A stretch of 64,000 nt of DNA from Basidiobolus meristosporus CBS 931.73 (lineage: Eukaryota > Basidiobolomycota > Basidiobolomycetes > Basidiobolales > Basidiobolaceae). The DNA is taken from assembly GCA_002104905.1 (NCBI GenBank), contig MCFE01000184.1:62001-126000 (forward strand), read 5' to 3'. Below are positions 30,801-41,155 of the stretch, one piece after another; position 1 is the first letter of the stretch; each line of letters begins with the position of its first letter. The translations under genes and the position numbers were made by a program. Below the pieces are notes generated by a model. It saw nothing but the letters and a program-made list of their open reading frames with translations, was not told the DNA's origin and did not search any database.

Positions 30801-31475
30801 ATGCCTGTAGAAGTCACCCATTACTCTCATCTGTACTATCAATCCTTCTCGCTGATCCCCTCTTTCCTGGTAGAATCGGATCCTCCTGTATTTTTAATTT
30901 TAGCTTCCCCATTCGCCTCCAACGAATGAAATGTTCTGGCTTGGCCGTTCGTCCCAAACACTTCTTGCTTCGAGTCGCCTGTACTATATATGCACGTCTC
31001 AATATTTCTTGACTGTCTCATGGGTCTGCATTACCGATTCTGTCTTAGTTCTACCAATAGAGATGAAGAGACCCTCAGGGAAATAAATTCATGCATTGCT
31101 GCGAATCCCGCCAACCTGACAACCAGATGGCATTCTCTGAACATGTCTAAGCCACCACCGAGCTTTACGTAATGGCCATTTAGGCTGGTGTTCGATCGGG
31201 AAGCTAAGCCACATCACATCAATCACTTGATGTTTACCCAAGAGACATGGGAACCCAGTAATTTTGGTCGCTTGATTAGATGTCCACTCAACACTCACCC
31301 CTTTTGCTCTGACGACGCATCGCGAGCCCACTTCGTCATCCACGAACCCACTATAAATAACCTGAGCCAGCGATTTCCCCACCAGCGGCTACTCTTTCCA
31401 CCTACATCGAACGATTTCCCAGTGATTTGACTTTGAACACTCTGCTCCCCGAGATAACAAGTAGCTGAAGAAGAC
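30801..31475. promoter_or_regulatory. Intergenic region, promoter of the fasciclin gene
   Basis: 675 bp without a gene. ctataaataa at 31351-31360 is a good TATA box, 115 bp before the fasciclin ATG at 31476. Confidence 0.45.
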
Positions 31476-33341
31476 ATGCGCATCTCCACCCTGTGTGTGC
31501 AATTATTCCTCCTCTCCGCCGTCATCGCCACCCCGAATGTTGGCAAAGAGAGGACCATCTTGCAGGTTTTGGATGACGACTACAGATTTGCCCGGTTGAT
31601 GGACGCATTGAATAAGGAGCGCTCCTTGACCGAAGAATTGATCGATCGGCCCAAGGGCGAGGTAAGCGGTTTTTTGTTTGTCTCTGGTGTTCCTCTCACT
31701 GAGCCGGCTCCCTCTCCAGATGACCGTCTTCGCCCCGACCAACGAGGCTTTTCGAAAGCTTCGTGATCGCTTTAGAGGCCGCTATCCCAAGGACCTTCTA
31801 AAAGAGGTAACTATTTCCCAAATGTCTTACTCTCACTCCCCCCCGTCTAACTTCGAGTGCAACAGATGATCCAATATCATGTGATCTACAAGGTAACCCC
31901 TTCGGAGACATTGAGCGACGTTAAGCTGTTCCAGACGTCTCTGCAGCTCAAAGAGCTGGACGATCGGATGCAGAGTGTTCGGATCACCAAGCACAACGGA
32001 AAGCCGCTGCTTAATGGCCACGCTAGATTGCAAGAGACCGATCTGGGCGCGATCAATGGACTGATCCACGCCATCGACGAAGTATTGATCCCTCCACCGG
32101 AGATCAACAAAGTCCTCCTTAGAACCCCATCGCTGTTCTCCACCATGAGCGCGGCCCTTCAGAGAACCGGGCTGGACAAGAAGGTCCAGGAGTCCTCCGC
32201 ACTTACCGCGTTCATTCCCACAAACCAGGCATTCAGGAACCTCGGATGTCGCGCCCTGAACCATCTGTTCTCCAAGGACGGGGAGAAGGATCTCCGGAAA
32301 TTAGTCGAGTATCACTTCTCCAACAAATTCTCCTACTCTCTGGATATGCTCAATGAGGTCACCGGTGGAGGTGGCGAAAAGCGTGGTCGCAGAAGAGACG
32401 ACAACAGGCGTCGTAGAGACGATGACTGGGCGAAGGAGAACGGAATGGTAACCTTCAAGTTGGATCACCCTCAAGACGTGGCTGACAGTATTGAGGATGA
32501 ATGCTACGATGAACGGGACTTGTACACTCGACCTCGCCGCGGCAGACGTGGTGGCTGGGACGATGACGATTACGACCAGCCTCGCCGTGGAGGCGACCGT
32601 CGCGGCAGGGGTGGTTGGGATGATGATGACGACTATTATGACCAACCTCGCCGTGGAGGCGACCGTCGCGACAGGGGTGGCTGGGATGATGACGACGACT
32701 ATTATGACCAACCTCGTCGTGGAGACCATGGTCGTGGACGAGGCGGTTGGGATGACGATGACTATGACCAACCTCGTCGTGGTGGCCACCGTCATGGTAG
32801 AGGCGATTGGGACGATGATGATGACTATGATCAGCCACGTCGCGGTGGCCATCGGCATGGAAGAGGGGGCTGGGATGATGACGATGACTACGATCAACCT
32901 CGTCGTGGTGGTCATCGCCATGGCAGAGGTGGTCGGGACGATGATGACGATTATGACCAACCTCGCCGCGGAGGCAATCGTCGTGGAAGAGGTGGCTGGG
33001 ACGATGACGATGACTATGATCAACCACGTCGTGGCGGCCATCGTCGTGGTAGAAACGACGATCATGGACGTCGCGGCCGTCATGATAACCCTCATGGACG
33101 TGAAGACACTGAAAAGATCCGATTCCCATCCATGTTTGGTGGGGAGAAGTTGGATGTCTACCTAAACTCAAACTCACTCCGAGGTAACCACTTCGACATC
33201 GTGGTCAACAACGAAGCGCGTGTTATCTTCGCCGACTACGTCGCTAAGAACGGGGTCATCCATGGGCTGGATAACATACTGATTCCCGAAGGGCTAGACA
33301 TCCCTGATGATTGGTTCGACGATGAACCCTGTGAATTCTAA
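31476..33341 (+). CDS. Secreted two-domain fasciclin (FAS1) protein with inserted charged repeat
   Basis: An extracellular or cell-wall adhesion-type protein. Three exons (31476-31661, 31720-31806, 31866-33341), about 582 residues. A signal peptide is clear: MRISTLCVQLFLLSAVIATP. FAS1 domain 1 covers about residues 26-167 (MTVFAPTNEAFRKL, NGLIHAIDEVLIP). Domain 2 starts near 171 (LTAFIPTNQAFRNL) but is split: between its H1 half and its end (NNEARVIFADYV, NGVIHGLDNILIPEG, near 565) sits a tandem repeat region, about residues 314-490. There are eight full units of 20-23 residues like RRGGHRHGRGGWDDDDDYDQ plus an incomplete one. No GPI-anchor tail: the end is DDWFDDEPCEF. Confidence 0.92.
32532..33065 (+). 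repeat. Coding minisatellite in the fasciclin gene
   Basis: About eight units of 60-69 bp encoding R-R-G-G-x-R-x-G-R-G-G-W-D(4-5)-Y-D-Q-P. Units differ by silent changes and by one or two Asp or Tyr codons, so copy number has changed in the past. The strong codon pattern also creates long open frames on the other strand, which I take as artefacts. Confidence 0.92.
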
Positions 33342-33628
33342 AAGGAGAACCTTCGTGATTGGGATGTAAATAACATGGTAATCCACCACTTTCTCTTCGC
33401 TCAGAACGCTATCAAACTACCGCGCAATTCCTTATGATTCCCACTTGCGCCCCTTCCAGAACACCTGTTTAAATAAACAAACGCGTTTCGCTTTATTATT
33501 CTCCAATCTACCTCAGGGAAACGTCTGGAATGGAAAGATTACACAGATAGCGATTTTAACGATAGTCATGTACTATAGAAGAGCGGTAAGATATGTAGCA
33601 GTGGGAAGAAGTGAACCCGCCGAACCCC

Positions 33629-34657
33629 TTAGCTGTCCATCACATCAGCAATCCAATTAACAATTTCCTCTGTCTGCTTCTTCTCCACCGAGCACTCGGC
33701 AAAGGTGACCAGGTTGGTGAGATGTTCAAATTTGAATTTCTGGTCCTCGAACCCTAGGAATTCGGTAACATTGCCACCATCCCCAGAGTCATGTGTCTCA
33801 AGAGCAGCACCACGTGTGACACGAATGCGATCACTTTGAACATGAGGTTAGTATTGGCCTTGAGGGAGGGGAGGGAGAGGGGATGGGCACAGCTAGTGTA
33901 AACAACATACATTTCCGACTCGAGGATCTCTTGGATTTTTTCCTTTCGGAAGGCCGTCAACAACTCGGACTTGTTGCAAGCTACCAGGACAGAGATTTCG
34001 GAGCGAAGGGTATGATTGTTCGATAGTACGTCATACAAATAACTGCCCAAAGGAGAGATCAGTATTTTCGTTTGGAGAAATATAGAATATATCCTACGTA
34101 CTCCGCAATGGAATGTTTAAACTTATTGATGGTCGTGCTATCCACCACAAACACCACCCCGCGGGTGATGGGCATGTAGTCGGCAAACTTGAAGCGTAGC
34201 TTCTCGTGGCCGGGAACATCGACGATGTGGATCGGGGCCTTAGTCAGTGGAGTCTCCTGATAAGGGGAATACTCGTAGTTCAGAACAGGTAGAAGAAAGT
34301 GGTCGGAGGAGGGGGAAAGGCAATTTTACCGAGGGATCTTTCAACTCCACATAGCCGTCATTCTCGGTCATAGAAGTACAAGTGGTCGGCACTTTGCCAA
34401 AACGAAGCTATAATGGGAAACGCGGCGTACGACGGTTAGCCAACCAACCCTCCAGAGGCCGTCCACACGACCAGTAATACGTCACTTACATCACAGTACA
34501 ACGAGGTTTTTCCCGAATCTGCCAAGCCTAGGAGCAGGAAAGCATCGTTCTTCTTGGCATTCTTCAGTAGTTTGCTGTGTCCCCCAGTCGACAAGAACCC
34601 AACGATAACGATGGCCAAGATGGCCACCACAACGAGTGCTACGGTACCAAGCTCCAT
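33629..34657 (-). CDS. SRP102: Signal recognition particle receptor, beta subunit
   Basis: An ER-membrane GTPase that anchors SRP receptor alpha. Five exons: 34657-34490, 34407-34330, 34256-34102, 34042-33911 and 33833-33629; about 245 residues. N-terminal membrane anchor VALVVVAILAIVIVGFL. GTPase motifs: GLADSGKTSLY (G1), VDVPGHEKLR (G3), VVFVVDSTT and VLVACNKSELL (G4, with NKSE for NKxD as is common here). The C-terminus EEIVNWIADVMD is typical. Length fits the yeast protein (244). The stop at 33629 is 287 bp from the convergent fasciclin gene. Confidence 0.94.
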
Positions 34658-34995
34658 GCTAAAAGCGAAAACTCGATCGTACGTGCGGGTGCACTAGCGA
34701 TGATAAAAGCAGCTTGGGATTCATCCCAGCAATTCTATTGGGTAGATTGGAAAGATTTTCAAGTGAGTGAATGCGTATCAACTGCATGTGCTTTCGATGC
34801 TCAATTTATTATAAGGAAAATCACAGTAATATTCACAAATGAGGGAATGTCTTCAGTAGGTGAGATGCAAGCAAGAGTAGTGATCAAGCATACGTATAGA
34901 AAGAGAAGACCTTTGGAAGGGTAGCTCGACCATTATAGTTTTGTATAAAGCTTCAAAATAATAAGTCTAAATAGAATATTTGTTTACATATCAAT
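34658..34995. other. Intergenic region, SRP102 / HAS1
   Basis: 338 bp between two minus-strand genes; promoter of SRP102 and 3' end of HAS1. No distinct motif. Confidence 0.4.
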
Positions 34996-36777
34996 CTAGC
35001 GGGTCCACTGACGTCCGTCACCAGCTCTGGAGTTCAAACTTCTCTGCTTGACGAAATGCTCCTTGCCATCATGGCTCTTGCCCTTGTACCCGGCACCAAA
35101 GCCACCACCTCCGCCACGACGCTCTACCTTCTCACCCTTGCCGCTGGCACCTATGCTGATGTTGACCTTGGGAGGCACAACGAACCCGAATGCCTTGGCA
35201 ACCTTTTGAAGATCCAACTGGTTGACGTTGAAGATGGATTTGAGGGAATAGGAAGCGTAAGCTTGCAAGTACGAACGGTAACCGTCACGTGCCGACTTGT
35301 TGAGGTAGTAGTTCTTCTCGACCAACTTCTCGAGTTGGGCTTGGACGTTGGCGATTTTGTTGTTGGGGAACTGGTACTCATTGAGGGGGACCTTGGCCTG
35401 CTTCAAGAAACGAAGGAAGCCTAGTTCGGAGGGGAGCAAGAACAGGAGAGATTTACCACGGGTACCGGCTCTGGCGGTACGGCCCACACGATGGATATAA
35501 TCTCTTGGATCATCCGGAGGATCGTATTGGATGATCCAATCGACGGCGGGGATATCGAGGCCACGGGCAGCAACATCGGTACAGATAAGAATACCGGTCT
35601 CGGCGTTGCAGAATTCGAAGAAAGTGTTGGTTCTCTTCTGCTGCTTCTGACGGCCGTGAAGATCCAATACGGGGATGTCGATGTAGTTCAACAACTCGGC
35701 GTGGTACTTGACGGAGTTACAGGAAGAGAAGAAGACAATGATCTTCTTCTTGAGGTTCTTCTTGAGGAAGGTGAACAGAAGTAGGAAGCGCTTGTCACTC
35801 TCGCAGACAACATAACCTTGCTCCAAACCTTCGGCGGTGGATGTGTCGTTTCTTTCATCAACGTTGATGTAGAGGGGTCCCTTCTTGAGCGACATTCTAG
35901 CAAGATCCTCGACCTTGGTGGTCTGGGTGGCCGAGAAAAGCATAGACTGACGAGACTCGTTGGGAAGAATACGAATAATCTGCTTCATTTCATCCTCGAA
36001 ACCGCATTCCAAAATTCTATCAGCCTCATCAATGACCAGCGCCTTCAAGTTCTTGAAGACGAATCCTCTGGTGTTTTGCAAGTGATCCAAAAGACGACCA
36101 GGAGTAGCAACGAGAAGGTTCACACCCTTGGTGAGCTTGTCGGCCTCAGCCTTTCTGTTGGCACCACCAATGACGATACCGAAAGTCTGGCTGTGGAACT
36201 TCAGAAGGTCCTTGGCAACCCCGAAAATCTGAAGGGCCAGTTCTCTGGTGGGGGAAATGATGATGACACCGGTGCCGTTTCTGGGCTTGAACTTGAGCTT
36301 GGCCAAAAGTTCGATGGCTGGGATCAAGAAAGCAAGGGTTTTTCCGGAACCAGTCTTGGCGGCACCAAGAACATCACGACCAGCCATAAGGGGAGGGATG
36401 GTGCGTGCTTGGACTTCAGTCATCTTGGTGAAGCCCATCTCGCCGATGGCGTTGGAGGTCTTCTCGGAGAGACCCAAAGCGCTAAATTCGTAGTTGAGCT
36501 CTTGACCTGTTTCGAAGCCTCATTAGTACGTATTCTATTACAGAGAACGTGCCAAGACATATTTACCAGCTTCGTTGAAATTCTCCTGTACAATGCCACC
36601 TTCCATCTTGTGCTCGCGAATGTTGCTTTCTTCGACGGGCTCTTCGTCACCAACCTCGACTTCATCGTTGGTTTGCTCGACCTCGGGCTTTTTACTGACA
36701 GGCCCGTCGTCCTCGGTCGCGACGTGCTTACGCTTCTTGTCGGCAGATTTCCTGGACTTCTTCTCTGCGGGTGCCAT
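34996..36777 (-). CDS. HAS1: DEAD-box RNA helicase Has1 / DDX18
   Basis: A nucleolar ATP-dependent RNA helicase required for pre-60S (and 40S) ribosome assembly. Two exons, 36777-36567 and 36506-34996, intron 60 bp; 573 residues. An acidic/basic N-terminus (about 70 residues, [13 protein letters not shown]) precedes the core. Motifs in order: [15 protein letters not shown] (Q motif), [10 protein letters not shown] (I), PTRELALQ (Ia), [10 protein letters not shown] (Ib), [13 protein letters not shown] (II), LFSATQT (III), [10 protein letters not shown] (V), [12 protein letters not shown] (VI). The C-terminus has the Has1-specific [15 protein letters not shown] and [14 protein letters not shown] and a Gly-rich basic tail. 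Length and these blocks set it apart from other DEAD-box proteins. Confidence 0.97.
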
Positions 36778-37710
36778 GGTGTCTCAGCTAGTAAGTCCTC
36801 TAGTTGGTGAAGTCCAATTCTAAAATACACTACCTCTTGAAGGCAAAAAAAAAAGTGAGAAAAAAAATCATGACCTGTTTTACCAAGAACAGTATTTTTT
36901 TTCTTTTCGGGAACATTCATTTTTTCGTCCATCAGCTGCCCTGTGCTAACCACGTCTCCACCTCGCCTTCCTGTTTAACTAATCACAAATCCTCCGAGCT
37001 GGGTTAAATTCCCTCGGAACGGAACGTAGGGAACATGAGATGAAACATTGTAAGATTTCCTGTAAACAATTCCACCCTGCCAATCAGGCGGTGTTGGCTG
37101 GATATCTCCTGTTTATTTTAAGGAATCTAAGATGTTTCATGAGCTTATATTCTTGATCTTCCGCTTATTACAGGAAGAATCAGTGACAAATGTTCATGTC
37201 ATATGAGGATGTAAACATTTCCCATTCCCTGAGGGGCGGTGATTTGTTGGAGACGGAGCATTCACTATTACTCCATTATTACTTGTATAATTTAGTTGAA
37301 CATTCGATTACCTGCCTACCCCACTTTGATAACACTTATCTGCAAGTAAATAGTGACAGGGTTTTCTCAAGTCACCTTTGTCAAGCTGGAGAACATAAAA
37401 CGAAGACCGAGTATAAGAAAGGCCGTGAAGGCGGTTAGAAATAAGGTTTGTTGCAATCCGCTTGCTCCCCATCTCCATAGTAACGGGCGTTAACCTTCTT
37501 TACAACTGGTTGGTGTCCCGCGTTGTCTAGGAGGTATTCTCTTCCTTCGCTATGCCTAACCATCCAGCGTCGCGCTCGGCCAACACATCTGACGAAATGA
37601 CTTGGTAAAAGCACTCTCTTTGGGTCAATCTGGCGTCGAGACAGAAGCCCTCTAAGCCTTTTAACTAATAGATATCCAATGTCGAGCATTCGTACCAGTA
37701 TGTAAAGGAG
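36778..37710. promoter_or_regulatory. Divergent region, HAS1 / RhoGAP
   Basis: 933 bp. An A-rich run lies at 36846-36868. The part after 37440 may include an unresolved first exon of the RhoGAP gene: the F-BAR reading frame is open back to 37672, just after an acceptor-like ttttaactaatag. No other gene is seen. Confidence 0.45.
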
Positions 37711-40420
37711 ATGGCAGAAGGGAACCAGACAGAGTTAGCATCTCTATTAAACTTTTTTCGCAATCGGTAAGGAAGAGTCAAGAATGGCCGCTCGACATTT
37801 TGTTAACACGTCCACGCGCAGCTTGATTATAGAAGACCAATACTGGAAGAGTCTCGACAAACTTGCTAAAAAACAGGCCGAATTCTTCCCTTTAATGTAA
37901 TTTCGAGCCGTTAGCCTATTGCGCTGCCAATCCAACCCTAAGCTCCCAACTATTTGAAATTTTCAGGACTGGAACTTCAAACCTAATGACCACTTCCCAA
38001 CAAGCCTTTAAAGCCATCGTGTCTGCTCACGAAGATATGGCGGCTGCGCATAAAACAATCGCCGAGAGGCTCTCCAGGGAGGTTGTGCAGTGTCTTGCTA
38101 TGATCAAAGTAAGATTACAACAACCCTGTCACCCAGGAACATGGTGACTAACTAACGTTGCCAGGATAAACATCGGACTAAAAGCGCCCAGGTCAAATCT
38201 ACATTGAAGTCATCCAACAAGGAGTATTTGGAATACAGAACCCAGGTCTTACCGAAAGTAAGCGTTGCCCCGTGGTGCAATTTGAAGAGGCGTAGTAACT
38301 GATCTGTTTCACGGGGTTTAGTTACAGAAGGCGTATACCTCCAAATGCGAGTCGCTTCAGCAAGCATTTGGCAACGACGAGGAGAACCAACCCTCTCGAC
38401 ATAAACACGCCGTCTCCAAGGTGCGTTCAATGTCTAACCACACATACATCCGACCCACCTGCTGATACTTTTGCACAGAACCTGGCCAAATACGCCAAAG
38501 CTAAAAAAGAGATGGATGATGCAGGTACAAATTGTCGTGATGAACCAGTCGAAATCTGATTCTAACCAGCTCTTGCACTCTAGACGAAGATTACCGCCAA
38601 GGCATTCAAGAACTGGAACGCGTGAGGCAGAAGCACGCATTCCATACCAAGAGTGCATTCGAGGTAACAGCGAACCGCCCACCCCCTCCTTGGCAACGCA
38701 CTTACGACCTTGTCTCCGATAGGAATCGAGAGTCATGGAGATTGAGCGCATCGAGCAGACAAAGGAGATCTTCCAAAAGTTTGGTATCGCGGAGCAGGAA
38801 ATGTGTGACAGGACAAACGCGGTACGTGTAACAAACGCCGTGACCAAGATGAACCGGTTGCTGAAATGATGATTAGATACTGGAGCAGATTTTCCCCTAC
38901 GTGGAATGCATCAAGCCTGACGTCGACATCAAATTGTTCAGCGCATCCAGGCAGTCACATGACTACGCCCTGCCGCCACCAGTGTACTACCACAACTACT
39001 ACGTTGGCGTAACTAAAGGTAAATACGACGTATGCGCCCACCGGAATCGCATTGTTGATTCATCGATTATCCTGTAGATCTGATATTCGGGGTGCCGTTA
39101 ACCGAGCACCATCGACTGAAGAAGCGACACGTGCCGTTGATTGTAGAAAAGTGCATTGATTTTATCGATCATCATGGTTGGTGGTGGTTTTGGTTTGCTC
39201 ACCCTGTGCAACTGTTGATATCCTTTTAGGTCTGGACAAAGAGGGCATCTACAGGATATCAGGCAAGCACACCCAAGTCCAACAGCTCCGACAGGCGTTT
39301 GAGAAGAGCGAGGCGATAAGCCTGACTGATGATGTAAGCGTCGCCTCGGTGGCTGGTTTGTTGAAAACGTACATCAAGGAGCTTCCCGAGCCTTTGTTTC
39401 CCTTCCCATTTAACGAGCGTGTGGAGTATTCAAGTATGACCCGAGTTCCGATCTCGCTGGGTGTGTTTCGTTAGGTGCGTTTCATACTCACGCATGTTTC
39501 CCATTCATCAGAGAATCCCGACTCCGCTGACAGGCTGCTGACCCTGCGCCACAAGCTAAGCACCCTGCCTGATGCCCACCTCTACACATTGTTATATCTA
39601 GCCCGGCATCTGTCTCGGTAAGCCAACCCACATTCCCCAGTTTGCCCAACGTGAGAACTCACCTAATGCTACCAGGGTGGTGCAGCATTCTGACGTCAAC
39701 AAAATGAACCTCTCGAACATCTGCCTGATCTTCACCCCGGTGATATTTTACGATGCGCCCGATTCCACCGGGGCAGGGTTTCTCGCGGAACGACAGTGCG
39801 ACATTGTGTTGGAGGACCTGGTCGGCAACATCCAGGATATCTCGGACTCGGATGGGTTGCTAAATACGGAGGGCCTGTCATCCAGAAACCGGTCAAGTCA
39901 ACCATCTGGTTTGTCCCCCGCACGCCAACACAGTAGAAACCTGTCAGCGGACGCCATCCTCAAGTCATCGCCAAGGCTGCCCGAACGATCCCATTCGGCC
40001 AACGCGCTGCTATCGAAGGAGTACCGGCTGTCCGAGCCATCCATAGACAGTTTGAGTATCAGCACCCGGAACTCTCAGCTATCCTTCGAGTCGCACAACA
40101 GCCAGTTCTCATTCAGTGACAACGCGGAGTTTTCTCTAAGCACCATCCCAGAGGCCAGCTTCGAGGCCCTGAAAACCCCGGAAAGCCCGTCCTTCCTGCA
40201 CCCTCTGCCACCCTCCTTACCGCCACGGGGGAGTTATTCCCCACGGTCCTCCATCTCATCCAGCAGATCCTGGAACCGAGAATCCACCCAAGGGGACGTT
40301 TCACTGAGTGAATCCTCACAGGACAGTGAGCCCACCACTGCAAAATGCTCCAGCACTTCCACCGTAGCCCCAACTCACTCCATCACGCCGCCTGAGTCGC
40401 TCAACAACCTAATCTCCTAG
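37711..40420 (+). CDS. F-BAR and RhoGAP domain protein (Rgd-like)
   Basis: A membrane-bending Rho-family GTPase activator. Thirteen exons: 37711-37766, 37822-37896, 37967-38108, 38165-38257, 38322-38420, 38479-38524, 38584-38663, 38723-38821, 38877-39018, 39078-39176, 39230-39433, 39512-39617 and 39676-40420; about 661 residues as modelled. F-BAR: LLNFFRNR, IEDQYWKSLDKLAKK, AHEDMAAAHKTIAERL. RhoGAP: FGVPLTEH, VEKCIDFIDHH, GLDKEGIYRISG with the arginine finger in YR, LLKTYIKELPEPLFPF, NKMNLSNICLIFTPV. A Ser-rich tail of some 190 residues follows. The start is uncertain: the F-BAR helix seems to begin before 37711 (ISNVEHSYQYVKE in the open frame), so a short upstream exon is likely. Confidence 0.9.
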
Positions 40421-41155
40421 CGGGGGATACTGGCCGTTACCACCAGTGGGTTGGTGCTTGTTTGATACTTTCGAGCTTTCCTTCACGTCATTTTCATTGA
40501 ACTCATCTGGCACGCCTCCTCACTCGCGAACAAAGATACGGATGGGAGGGAGCGGCTGGGTTCGTTGTTGTTTGTACCATGTCCTCGTCACGCCTCCGCC
40601 CCACACCCACCTTTATTCTAGTTCTTAACCTCACCTTCCCACCTTTAACATTCATCACATCCTGTTGCGAGCGAGTTCCCTCGATCCTTCACGCAGTAAC
40701 TGTTAACCCACTCATAGTTAATTTATTCCTCAATAGAGACCGAAATGCCACGAGCCCTTCTCCACTCGGCCGCTCGCACGTCGTGACTGTATGTGGCGTG
40801 TACACGGTGGCCGCCCCGGAAATCGGGTGGCTGCACGCGTGAGGCCGAGGTTCGATTTCGGGCAAGTCATATCGAAGTAGCAAATAAATAGTGTAGGATG
40901 CCAATCAAGTTTATGATACCAAGGTCTAAAAGTGGTACAAAAAGAGTTCACACGAATACGCATGGTATGGAGTCAAGCTAGGGGCGGGTGAGGAGAGAGG
41001 GGGGTGGGGGAAGGAGGCACGCTCGTTCTGAAGATTCCTAAGCGTATGCGTTAGGGGTCAAGGGTGACGGGTGGGGTGTATGCGCGGAAGTGTGCGTGGT
41101 CTAACAGGGTTGATGGGGGATGACAAGGAGGGGAGATTTCGAACCACCCAGCCGC
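40421..41155. other. Convergent intergenic region, RhoGAP / SEC7
   Basis: 735 bp between convergent genes. A GC-rich stem-loop (gtggccgcccc / gggtggctgcac, 40808-40844) and a following ggttcgattt look tRNA-like but do not fold as a tRNA (see rejected items). A purine-rich stretch spans 40980-41022. Confidence 0.4.

Noticed and set aside
32532-33065. CRISPR-like regular repeats
   Set aside because: Units are adjacent and coding, with no unique spacers; the gene is a spliced eukaryotic gene.
32301-33177. Long open frames on both strands over the fasciclin repeat (240-264 codons)
   Set aside because: Created by the repetitive GAC/CGT codons of the real gene; low-complexity products without domains.
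35818-36810. 330-codon open frame on the plus strand
   Set aside because: Antisense to HAS1, whose frame carries all helicase motifs.
40790-40872. tRNA-like stretch with ggttcgattt and a GC-rich hairpin between RhoGAP and SEC7
   Set aside because: The T-arm-like part is present, but there is no matching 5' acceptor stem (gacttgc is absent upstream), the candidate anticodon loop lacks U33, and there is no good A box.
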